From positions 62,001-126,000 of the forward strand of contig NZ_QJKD01000008.1 of the NCBI RefSeq assembly GCF_003201875.1: DNA of 64,000 nt, read 5' to 3'. Below, one piece after another: positions 14,529 to 22,831 of the stretch. A model generated the notes under the pieces. That model worked only from the letters and a program-made list of their open reading frames with translations. It was not told the DNA's origin and made no database searches. Each line of letters opens with the position of its first letter. Position 1 is the stretch's first letter. A program made the translations under genes and the position numbers. Origin of the DNA: Hungatella effluvii. GTDB lineage: Bacteria > Bacillota > Clostridia > Lachnospirales > Lachnospiraceae.

Positions 14529-16803
14529 TTTTCTCCTCCTGCTTATAGGTAAGTTTTACCTCATACACCGGTTTTAGATTCACACGGTTCAGAATGCCAA
14601 TCTCTTCTTCCACAACCTCAGTTCGTCCTGCCATGGCCGACTCTGCATTCACCTTCGCGCCCTTTTTCAACGGCGTAATATATATGGTAAGCGGCTGGTC
14701 TTTAAGACGGTCCGCATACGTTTTAAGGCCAATCTCCCATGGCGCTCCATTGCAAAAATTATCATGGATCATATCGCCATCGATAAACGCCTGTCCAATA
14801 TCACCCTCATACTCGATCTCCATGACAGCCTCCTTTAAACCAGACATCAAATCCGCTGGCATATGAACCACATATCTCGTTGGACCTGTCTGCTCCACAG
14901 ACGGTGAGAGTTCCTTTTTTGGGGCAGAGAGTTCATAAATCCCCCACAATTCATCGCTCGTTTTTTGCTGCATTACCTGCGCACTTTCCTTAAACAAATC
15001 GGGCGGGTATGCGGAAATCAAAGTGTGATTCTGACTGGTTTCTATGCGTATTCCATCCCTGTCACAAAGAACCGCGGCATTGGTAATGACGAATGCACTG
15101 CGTCCATTGATATCCAGTTGATAGAGGTCATTCATGATATTTCGTGGAATCGTATATATGATACATTTCTTATCTTCCCGCGAAACAGTGTATCTTCTGC
15201 CATATAAATGAGTTTCTTCTTCCATCACGGTACCGCTCTCAAATACAAATTTTTCTTCCATTCCCTCCGGCTGCAGGAAGAGATATCGAACTATTCCCTC
15301 TTCCGCCCATCTGGCAGCCGGCTGTGCAAGCGCATATTTCAGCAGAATTCCATTTAAATTCATGTTAAACGGCAAAATACAATTTTCATCAGGCGCCAGC
15401 GATACAGGCCCGAACTCTATCGTCTCGCCTGCCAGGTGCAAGGCGATATACTCATCCTTTTTGGGCCTGGTAACGGCATGATCCTGAAAATTGTTGATAA
15501 ACAAGAATCCTCTGCCATCTTTCATTCTGGCCGCATAACGAAGCGTATCGAGATCAAGAGGGCTGATTGCCTCTGCTCCCTCCGGGAGATACGTAACGGT
15601 ATCACACAGCTCTTCGGCAAATTCTTTTGTAAAGCCGTGCAGTGCTTTCAGTCTTTTATAAGATTCTCTCAACTGTCCAAATTCCCCTACTGCCGCCTGA
15701 TAATCATAAGAAAGTTTCGGTGCCTGTCCCTCATTTAAGAACTCCGGCGCAGTACCTTTCGGATTCGTACCGCCTTTAAAAACATAGTATCCCAGGAAAT
15801 TACAGCCAGAGGCGATTTTAATATTGGCCATGGCATCCACACTCTTATATGCAAACTGAAACCGGTAATTGTATGTACAGAGCATTCCACCGCCCATCTC
15901 ACAGCAGGCATAAGGTCTGTCCTCCGGAAGATAACGGGGTTTAAACTCTCTGCTTTCACTCACTTCATTATTATGAAAGTCTGAGTAGATATACTCATCA
16001 GTAGCCGGATGCTCTCCTTTATAAGAGTGAAAGATCCACGGACGGTAGGAATAACCGCCCCATAGCGGCATCATCTCTTCTGGCGTTACCGCACCTCCCC
16101 AGGCAGTACACGTGTAAAACGGAACTTCAATTCCTACCTCTTTCGCCATATCCCGCAGCCGGTACATATATGCCTCTCCGTCACAGCCTGATGCCATCCA
16201 TTCATCAGTCGCCCCTGTTGTCATCTCCCAGGGTGCGGCTGAATGCTGGTATTCATTATCAATCTGGGCCCCGATCACAGGCCCTCCGTCTTTATAGAAA
16301 AGGCCCGTAAGCTGTTTTGATATCTCCTGATAGAATCGTCTTGTACACCGGAGGAAGCCCTCGTTGATTTGGCGTACCTCAAATGGTTTCCCATACAGCC
16401 AGTCCGGCAGTCCTCCGTTGCGCGCCTCGCCATGATTAAAAGGACCGATTCGGATAATAACAGAAAGTCCTTTTTCCTCACAGAGCTGTACGAATTTCCT
16501 TAGATTTCTTCTCCCCGCAAAGCAAAACTCCCCCTCCCTCTCCTCATGGTGATTCCAAAAGATATACGTTGATACTATATTAATTCCGCACATCTTCAAT
16601 TTTTCAAGTTCGTCCTTCCAGTATATCTCCTCACATCGGGAAAAATGAAATTCGCCGCTAACAGCAAACAAAGGGGTACCATTTTTTCTTAAATAGTAAT
16701 TTGTAAAATCAATGGTATCCCCCGCAGGCGATATGCCGGCAAATTGATCCCCCAAAGGGTATATACTGCGTTTTCCGGCATCTCTTAAGTTCAAATGATA
16801 CAT
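14509..16803 (-). CDS. GH35 family beta-galactosidase-like protein (copy 1)
   Basis: The protein has 764 aa. The first 330 residues form the GH35 TIM barrel: SGEFHFSRCEEIYWKDELEK, then WNHHEEREGEF and IRIGPFNHGEARNGGLPDWL. The acid/base Glu is in GAQIDNEYQ (Glu184) and the likely nucleophile is in CCEMGGGM (Glu302). The remainder forms beta-rich accessory domains, including a jelly-roll part near the end (YEGDIGQAFIDGDMIHDNFC). It is closely similar along its length to the protein at 47331-49673. There is no signal peptide. A role in removing terminal beta-galactose or a similar sugar from side chains is likely; specificity is inferred from family only. Confidence 0.9.
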   Translation of the reverse strand: MYHLNLRDAGKRSIYPLGDQFAGISPAGDTIDFTNYYLRKNGTPLFAVSGEFHFSRCEEIYWKDELEKLKMCGINIVSTYIFWNHHEEREGEFCFAGRRNLRKFVQLCEEKGLSVIIRIGPFNHGEARNGGLPDWLYGKPFEVRQINEGFLRCTRRFYQEISKQLTGLFYKDGGPVIGAQIDNEYQHSAAPWEMTTGATDEWMASGCDGEAYMYRLRDMAKEVGIEVPFYTCTAWGGAVTPEEMMPLWGGYSYRPWIFHSYKGEHPATDEYIYSDFHNNEVSESREFKPRYLPEDRPYACCEMGGGMLCTYNYRFQFAYKSVDAMANIKIASGCNFLGYYVFKGGTNPKGTAPEFLNEGQAPKLSYDYQAAVGEFGQLRESYKRLKALHGFTKEFAEELCDTVTYLPEGAEAISPLDLDTLRYAARMKDGRGFLFINNFQDHAVTRPKKDEYIALHLAGETIEFGPVSLAPDENCILPFNMNLNGILLKYALAQPAARWAEEGIVRYLFLQPEGMEEKFVFESGTVMEEETHLYGRRYTVSREDKKCIIYTIPRNIMNDLYQLDINGRSAFVITNAAVLCDRDGIRIETSQNHTLISAYPPDLFKESAQVMQQKTSDELWGIYELSAPKKELSPSVEQTGPTRYVVHMPADLMSGLKEAVMEIEYEGDIGQAFIDGDMIHDNFCNGAPWEIGLKTYADRLKDQPLTIYITPLKKGAKVNAESAMAGRTEVVEEEIGILNRVNLKPVYEVKLTYKQEEKNGFRRV

Positions 16804-16816
16804 AATCTCTCCTTAT

Positions 16817-19522
16817 CTACCTCACCAGTTCTCTTATCATTGCCGCCTCAAGCTCCTGTTCCGGCTTAAATAGCTCGGAATCCATATATTGGTAGATGGC
16901 ACCCAGAAGGGCCCGTGCTTCCGGATACTGCTGTAAATCCTGTAACCCCATAGAGGACAGGATCAGCGAACCATTACCGCAGCGGCACTCCAGCAGTTGA
17001 GCCATAGGTCTCATATAAGCATAGCTGTCCATCTCCGTTATCATTGCTTTTACAGGCTCTTTAAAAATAATGGCTCTTTGGGAGGCCATTGGCCACCACT
17101 GCCAGTTGGTATGAGTTTCCGTTGGAAAATTTGCAAATAACGGATGGTCTGCATCAATCAACTGTCCCATCCCGCCCTCTTGAACAGAAAATGTTCCCAC
17201 CGACCAAAAATCCGTGGTAAACTGCGCCTGAATGGAAAATGGCAAATTCTCCTTAGATGATGGCGGAGCCAAATACACCTTTCCGCCTTTTTTCAAAACC
17301 GCTTCTGTCTTCTGGTCAAACACTCTTGTTTCGTATATACCAGGCGGGCAGACTGGCATGGAAGGCGGGTAGACCCAGACCCGGTATGTATTAGAGATAT
17401 CTCCAATCCGCACAATCAGGTCCAGCCGTACAGCAAAATCAATGGTATCCGTCGAAATTTCCAGTGTACCCGCCTTGGTGAGTCTGCCCACGGGGCAGAT
17501 TCGTCCTGGCAGTGTACCTCCTAACGATACTCCCGTTCCCTTCAGTTCGTATATTACAGGTCCCGTAATATCCCGTTTTCCGTAATTTGCCACCATAACA
17601 TCAGCAACCAACTGCTCTCCTGCCTCATACGTATACTTTGGCAGCAATACCAAAGGCAGCTGATCGCAAAAGAAAGATTTAAACGCCTTTGGAGCAGCAA
17701 AGGGAAATGCTTTGGGCCTTAAATGAGAGTTCATCATTCCCACCAGGGCGGTCCCCTGACCCGGGAAATCCTGTAATCCCAGCAGTGAAATTCCAGACAG
17801 CTTCTCCGTACGCATCGCCGCCTCGATCTCTTCCCGGTATCCAATACGCGCCAGCTCTCCCGAGGCTTCTACATACCGCTTCCATTCACCGGTCAGCCCC
17901 AGCTTCTCCACCGATTCCTGTACAATCCGCAAATTGACTGGGTCCGTAATCCCTTTAAAATCCTTCAGTTCGTCAAAATCAGGCAAGACCTCAAACTGGC
18001 CGACCTCGAAGCTGAATACTGGCCTGTCATACACACTTCTGATGCACTCCATGGCAGCGTTATAATTCATCCTGGCATCTGGATACCGGTTGTTCACATA
18101 TCCACCCAGTCTGGGATTTTCTTTGTCCTGACCTGCATACGTCCCCCGCAGCACATCGCTAGAATACCTCTGCGACGTATAGAAATCGCTGTCCAGCTCC
18201 ATCTCATGCCTGCCATAGTGAACATTTGATCCTTCTGCGTATAGGCGGGTGGCATCCAGTTCATGCGCCTCTGCCAGAAGTTTTCGCATTCTTGTATGGC
18301 CCAAATCCCCGGCCTGCAACTCATTTCCAAATGTCATCATCACGAAGGACGGATGGTTTGCCATATTGAGAAGAATCTGCCTCATCTCCTGTCTGTAATA
18401 ATAGAAGCTTTCCTCTGACTCAAACGCAGTCTCCGGATTCCAGTGGGACAGTTCCGGCTGCATCATCATCCCCAGGCGGTCAGCAGCAGCAAAGGCGGCC
18501 TCCGGCGGACAATAAGAGTGGAAACGTACACAGTTTACGCCATAAGACTGATACTGTTTCAAAATATCGAGCCATTCTGCCTCCGACATCGGGGGATAAC
18601 CGGTCTCCGGAAATACGGCGCAGTTTGCCTCACTCCTTAAAAAAATAGTGCGTCCATTGACTGCAAGTCTTCCTCCCCCATCACTGCCAAAATCACGTAC
18701 GCCAAATGTCACTGTCTTCGCTTCCAGCCCAGTAAGTTTTGCAGTCATCTGGTATAAATTTCCTTCGTACTCATCCCACAACTGCACCTCCTCTGCGACA
18801 GGCAGCTCGTCGAAAACCACTACAGATATACCTTCCGTAAGAGATACTGCCTTAGAAGCCGGCTTCTTAAGTGCAGCCGATTCCAGGGTAACCTCTCCAT
18901 CATAAGGCACACCCGCGCAAATCTCCACAATAACTGTAACCGTCCTGCCTTTCGGATAAATCCTGACAGAGGAGCAGAAAACCTGTTCCTTCACGCAAAG
19001 GCGAAAATATCCCAGAATACCGTTCCAGTTTGTCTGAGTTTCATCGGTCGCAGCAGATGAATATACGATTGAGTCATGCGGCATATCCGGATAACTGTTG
19101 TCAGAAATCAGGGTCACTTCATTATCGCCATTCAGACGGCCGGTAATCTCAAAAACATGGGGTGTACTGAGGGAAGGCATAGTAAAATGCGGAATTTTCA
19201 CTCCATCAATCAAAAGCGTCAACCATCTCGCACGCTCCGCTTCTAAAAAGACGCGGGCTCCTTTCGGCGGCTGATACGTCATTCTTTTGCTGATACTGAC
19301 TGCCCCTTCATAGGTGTATTTTCTTGTAAATCTCGTTCTAATCTGCGCCTGTGGATCAAAAGCAGCTTCCGCATTGCCAAGTCCGGCATCCGGATGCCAC
19401 TGCCTATCTCCCCTATCCGGGTATCCGATCTTGTTTTCATCCAGGGTTCCGGGCAATGACATGGAATGAACCGTACCGTCATTCAGCTTAGCCTGCCAAA
19501 TTCCGTTTAGAGAATAAATCAT
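16817..19522 (-). CDS. GH2 family glycosidase
   Basis: The 901-aa protein follows GH2 layout: a sugar-binding jelly-roll (residues 1-180), an immunoglobulin-like domain (about 180-275), then a TIM barrel (about 285-600). The barrel has the acid/base in TFGNEL (Glu401) and the nucleophile in FSFEVGQF (Glu506). A long C-terminal part follows (YGKRDITGPVIYELKGTGV near 670) with further beta domains. GH2 covers beta-galactosidases, beta-glucuronidases, beta-mannosidases and alpha-arabinosidase-like enzymes. The substrate cannot be fixed from sequence alone; a galactosidase or a galacturonidase would fit the neighbours. It has no signal peptide and lies 13 bases upstream of the GH35 gene. Confidence 0.88.
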   Translation of the reverse strand: MIYSLNGIWQAKLNDGTVHSMSLPGTLDENKIGYPDRGDRQWHPDAGLGNAEAAFDPQAQIRTRFTRKYTYEGAVSISKRMTYQPPKGARVFLEAERARWLTLLIDGVKIPHFTMPSLSTPHVFEITGRLNGDNEVTLISDNSYPDMPHDSIVYSSAATDETQTNWNGILGYFRLCVKEQVFCSSVRIYPKGRTVTVIVEICAGVPYDGEVTLESAALKKPASKAVSLTEGISVVVFDELPVAEEVQLWDEYEGNLYQMTAKLTGLEAKTVTFGVRDFGSDGGGRLAVNGRTIFLRSEANCAVFPETGYPPMSEAEWLDILKQYQSYGVNCVRFHSYCPPEAAFAAADRLGMMMQPELSHWNPETAFESEESFYYYRQEMRQILLNMANHPSFVMMTFGNELQAGDLGHTRMRKLLAEAHELDATRLYAEGSNVHYGRHEMELDSDFYTSQRYSSDVLRGTYAGQDKENPRLGGYVNNRYPDARMNYNAAMECIRSVYDRPVFSFEVGQFEVLPDFDELKDFKGITDPVNLRIVQESVEKLGLTGEWKRYVEASGELARIGYREEIEAAMRTEKLSGISLLGLQDFPGQGTALVGMMNSHLRPKAFPFAAPKAFKSFFCDQLPLVLLPKYTYEAGEQLVADVMVANYGKRDITGPVIYELKGTGVSLGGTLPGRICPVGRLTKAGTLEISTDTIDFAVRLDLIVRIGDISNTYRVWVYPPSMPVCPPGIYETRVFDQKTEAVLKKGGKVYLAPPSSKENLPFSIQAQFTTDFWSVGTFSVQEGGMGQLIDADHPLFANFPTETHTNWQWWPMASQRAIIFKEPVKAMITEMDSYAYMRPMAQLLECRCGNGSLILSSMGLQDLQQYPEARALLGAIYQYMDSELFKPEQELEAAMIRELVR

Positions 19523-19528
19523 TGACGA

Positions 19529-20605
19529 TCACTCCCTTCCCATCTGAGCACACATCAGCAGAAATGCTCCCACACCGTGCAGATCATTGGAGGAGACAGG
19601 ACGGCTGCAGTAGTAAGCGTAATCCCCCACTCCAGTACCAATACAGACTCCATTCACAAAAAGATTATCCCCCTCCCACTCCAGAGACCGAATCACCGCG
19701 TGATATCCTTTTTCCGCAAATTCCAGGTAATCTCGTGACAATATCTTTTTTCGTACTGCCTTGCAGATGGCTGCCGTAAAGAGGCAGGTACACGATATTT
19801 CCGGCCAGTTTCCCGGCTGTCCGGCTTTATCCACGACCTGATACCAATAACCGTCTTCAGACTGGTAATGGCAGACAGCATGCAGCAGATTTCTCACCAA
19901 TTCAATTAGCCTTTTGCGGTCTGGATGTCCATCCGGCAGAAAATCCAGTTCATCGAGAACTGCAACAGGAACCCAGCCGATACTTCTTCCCCAGAATTCC
20001 GGAGACAATCCAGTCTGCGGATCCGCCCAGGATTCCTTTTGGGAACAATCCCAGGCATGATGCCAGAGTCCCGTCCTGTTGTCCCTCGTCTTCGTCTCCA
20101 TAAGAAGAGCCTGCTCCGCCGCCAGGTCTAAAAACTCCGGATGTCCGAATTTACTTCCATACTCAGCGCTTATTGGCCCAGCCATATAGAGGCCATCCAA
20201 CCACATCTGCTCGGGAAACCATCTTTTATGCCAGAAACCGCCTTCTTCATTTCTCGGAAACCGCTTTATGATTGAGGCTAACGTATCTAAGGCATTTCGA
20301 TATCGTACCTCTCCGGTCCGCTCTAACAATGGAAATAAAAGAATCCCCGGCTGTATATCATCCAACTGCCCTTCATCAAACACAAGGATCTCGCCCTTAT
20401 CATTCAGACAGGAATCAACCCATCTTTTCATATAATCGAAATACCTCTCATCACCGCATTCTAAGTAGGTCTGATAAACACCGGACAAAAACACTCCCTG
20501 GTGGTAATGGAAATGGCCGGCCGGAGGCAGTTCTTCTGCCTTATACTTCCTCATCATTGTCTCACAGGAAGCCTTTGCATAATCCAAAGGGGACTTACAT
20601 ATCAT
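19529..20605 (-). CDS. GH105 unsaturated rhamnogalacturonyl/glucuronyl hydrolase
   Basis: The 358-aa protein has the (alpha/alpha)6-barrel pattern of YteR/YesR: GHFHYHQGVFLSGVYQTYLE, then RRFPRNEEGGFWH-like sequence near 120. The catalytic Asp lies in QMWLDGLYMAGP (Asp137), followed by TGLWHHAWD and EFWGRSIGWVP. These enzymes hydrate and release the unsaturated uronic acid left by pectin or rhamnogalacturonan lyases. The ATG at 20605 follows AGGAG; a TTG at 20626 in the same frame is less likely. It is part of the seven-gene operon, 6 bases before the GH2 gene. It is the strongest sign that the imported substrate is lyase-cut rhamnogalacturonan or a related acidic oligosaccharide. Confidence 0.92.
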   Translation of the reverse strand: MICKSPLDYAKASCETMMRKYKAEELPPAGHFHYHQGVFLSGVYQTYLECGDERYFDYMKRWVDSCLNDKGEILVFDEGQLDDIQPGILLFPLLERTGEVRYRNALDTLASIIKRFPRNEEGGFWHKRWFPEQMWLDGLYMAGPISAEYGSKFGHPEFLDLAAEQALLMETKTRDNRTGLWHHAWDCSQKESWADPQTGLSPEFWGRSIGWVPVAVLDELDFLPDGHPDRKRLIELVRNLLHAVCHYQSEDGYWYQVVDKAGQPGNWPEISCTCLFTAAICKAVRKKILSRDYLEFAEKGYHAVIRSLEWEGDNLFVNGVCIGTGVGDYAYYCSRPVSSNDLHGVGAFLLMCAQMGRE

Positions 20606-20644
20606 CACGCTATTCTCTCCTCTCAAGTTAAATGTCTTTTACCT

Positions 20645-22795
20645 TCACTCAACAGACAATCCAAAAAACACATTATGGTCTGTATAAATGTTAGAGGCAT
20701 TTCCCGTCATAATCACTTCGATATCATTTCTTCCTTCTTTTAGCTTTGTACCTATATGAAACGTATGGGGATTCCAGAAGCTGACTCCTGTCAGTTCCCC
20801 ATTACACCAGCATTCGGCCATTTCTTCCCCTGACACACGAAAGCTATCCGGCACAGCCAAAGATTCATCCCGCTCCACGGTACAGCCGTAAATACGCCTG
20901 TTCCCTTCCTGTGTCCGCAGTTCAAATCGTTCCGTCCAATCTTCTATTTTTGTTCGCCGGCTCATCACGTCCGTCAATACTCCTTCTGAGTCTGACAGGA
21001 TCAAGGCTGTTTCACAAGGATTTATCGTTACATCAATCCATTTTTTGTTTTCTGAATCCAGAGTATAGCTACAGCCGTAAACCTTTCCTTCCCACAGATC
21101 AATCCAAACGGGATTTTCCATGTTCACCGCCAAAAGCCGCGTCTGTACCAGGTTTTTCCCTTCGTTTGAAAGAAAAATCAATTCCTGATCCCCTTTCATC
21201 CGCCTCACTGCCCGCAGGCTCCGGGCGTCAGACGAGAGTGTGACCGTTCTAAAGGTTTTATATTCCTCCAGTTTCACCAGTTTTAGAATCTCCGCTGCTG
21301 AGTACACCATCCGGATGTTTCGAAGCTCCTGCTGAGATTCATACGATTTTCCCAATACATTCAGTATGATTTCATAACGGCAGTCCCCGATCCGGAAGGT
21401 TCCATCTTCCTCTCTTCCACCCTTTACCATAGAAACCGGTAGATAGTGGAATCCGATCTGATTTTCATACAATACTGCCACTTCCTCCGCCGGAACAAGA
21501 TTGTTATCGCAGAGAACCGCCACCGAGGCACAGTCTTCCCCGTCCGTCATTAACCAGGAAATCCGTTTTATATAATCCGAAAAATGACGGTAGTGTGGCC
21601 ACCAGATATTATTGGGGCCTACATCCGGCGGCCGCTCCTCCTTTCGTTTTCCCATCACACTGTAGTAAAATGCATGAGGAACAAACAGATTGACTCCACG
21701 GATACCAAGCCAGTCAATATACCATTTCATATCTTCGCCTGTAAAATGCCAGGGGATTTGCCCTCTGCCGCATACGCCAAAGCACTCGTTCATATTACGC
21801 CGGCAGCCAAGCAGCCTGGCAATATCCGCGGCCAGCTTCGCCTGAACCGAGTCTTTTCCGCTCAAGCCTCCTGTCATGGGTACGACTCTGCGAAGAATTA
21901 AGTCCTGCCCTGGCACGTGAAAATACAATTCCTCCTCGATGTCATCGCTTTCCGCCGGATGACCCATAAATGCAATCCCATGGTCTTGGCACCAGTCTGA
22001 CAACGGTTTATAGAACGTCTCTCGCAGATGAAGCTTAACCAGTTTTCGGTAAATACGGGTGGTTTTATTTTCAAGGCCTTCAAACAGCACCTCCAGTTCA
22101 ATCAGTTTCCCCCCTTCCAGTACAATCTCTTTCTCCATGCCCTTTGCCCATTCCCGATAGGCGGACGCATTTCTTCCCAACGCACACGGCTCGTCGGTAA
22201 AAAAACCAATTATCGTGGTCCCGAAGTACTCCTTTAATTCCCTGTAATATCGTTCATGGGTCAGTCGAATAAAAGTCTGCACTGCCTCCGGATTCAGAAT
22301 ATCCGCCGACTTAGGCGCGCCATTCTCCCCATCGTCCTCTCCAAAATGAATTCCCCGTATGGTACCTCCCGTAAAGCCATATATGAGATACTTTCCATCT
22401 GGCATCCGGGCCAGTATCTCCTGATCCCCCGGCTCTTCCGCCAGGGTAATTCCTTTTGAAGCATATTCCGGATTTTCCTCTGCCACCATTCCGTGAGCGG
22501 ATCCGGAAGGGTACATCCCTTCATCATAGAGTACGACCTTCATTCCAATCTCAGAAGCTGTTTTTACAATAAACCGGACCGTTTCAAAATAGGCCGGGGA
22601 CAGGTAGGGAATCGTCTCCGGAATCCCAATTCTCGGATGCAGTACAAACGCATTAACGCCTTTCTCCACAAAATCCTCCAATTGCAGTCTGATTTTCGTT
22701 TCATCCGGCTCATCATTAAAAAACCAGAACGGAACGGGTGTAAACTCTTCAGATGGTTCCATAATTTCTTTCCACAACTGTTTGACATCTCCCAT
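20645..22795 (-). CDS. GH106-like glycosidase (alpha-L-rhamnosidase family)
   Basis: The 716-aa protein opens with the GH106-type strand VPFWFFNDEPDETKI and VEKGVNAFVLHPRIGIPETI. A barrel with DEGMYPSGSAHGMV and IIGFFTDEPC follows, the latter holding likely catalytic acidic residues. Near 310 a conserved stretch, RRNMNECFGVCGRGQIPWH, and NLFVPHAFYYSV also fit the family. The C-terminus is a galactose-binding-like jelly roll (GVSFWNPHTFHIGTKLKEGR). At 716 residues it is shorter than many GH106 members, which often exceed 900. Removal of rhamnose from rhamnogalacturonan-derived oligosaccharides is the natural reading next to GH105 and GH28. No signal peptide is seen. Confidence 0.78.
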   Translation of the reverse strand: MGDVKQLWKEIMEPSEEFTPVPFWFFNDEPDETKIRLQLEDFVEKGVNAFVLHPRIGIPETIPYLSPAYFETVRFIVKTASEIGMKVVLYDEGMYPSGSAHGMVAEENPEYASKGITLAEEPGDQEILARMPDGKYLIYGFTGGTIRGIHFGEDDGENGAPKSADILNPEAVQTFIRLTHERYYRELKEYFGTTIIGFFTDEPCALGRNASAYREWAKGMEKEIVLEGGKLIELEVLFEGLENKTTRIYRKLVKLHLRETFYKPLSDWCQDHGIAFMGHPAESDDIEEELYFHVPGQDLILRRVVPMTGGLSGKDSVQAKLAADIARLLGCRRNMNECFGVCGRGQIPWHFTGEDMKWYIDWLGIRGVNLFVPHAFYYSVMGKRKEERPPDVGPNNIWWPHYRHFSDYIKRISWLMTDGEDCASVAVLCDNNLVPAEEVAVLYENQIGFHYLPVSMVKGGREEDGTFRIGDCRYEIILNVLGKSYESQQELRNIRMVYSAAEILKLVKLEEYKTFRTVTLSSDARSLRAVRRMKGDQELIFLSNEGKNLVQTRLLAVNMENPVWIDLWEGKVYGCSYTLDSENKKWIDVTINPCETALILSDSEGVLTDVMSRRTKIEDWTERFELRTQEGNRRIYGCTVERDESLAVPDSFRVSGEEMAECWCNGELTGVSFWNPHTFHIGTKLKEGRNDIEVIMTGNASNIYTDHNVFFGLSVE

Positions 22796-22831
22796 AACTG
22801 CTTTCCTTTCTCTTCCTTCTATGGGGCACCC

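Noticed and set aside
19279..20131. Short ORFs opposite and inside GH2 and GH105
   Set aside because: They are out-of-frame shadows of well-supported genes.
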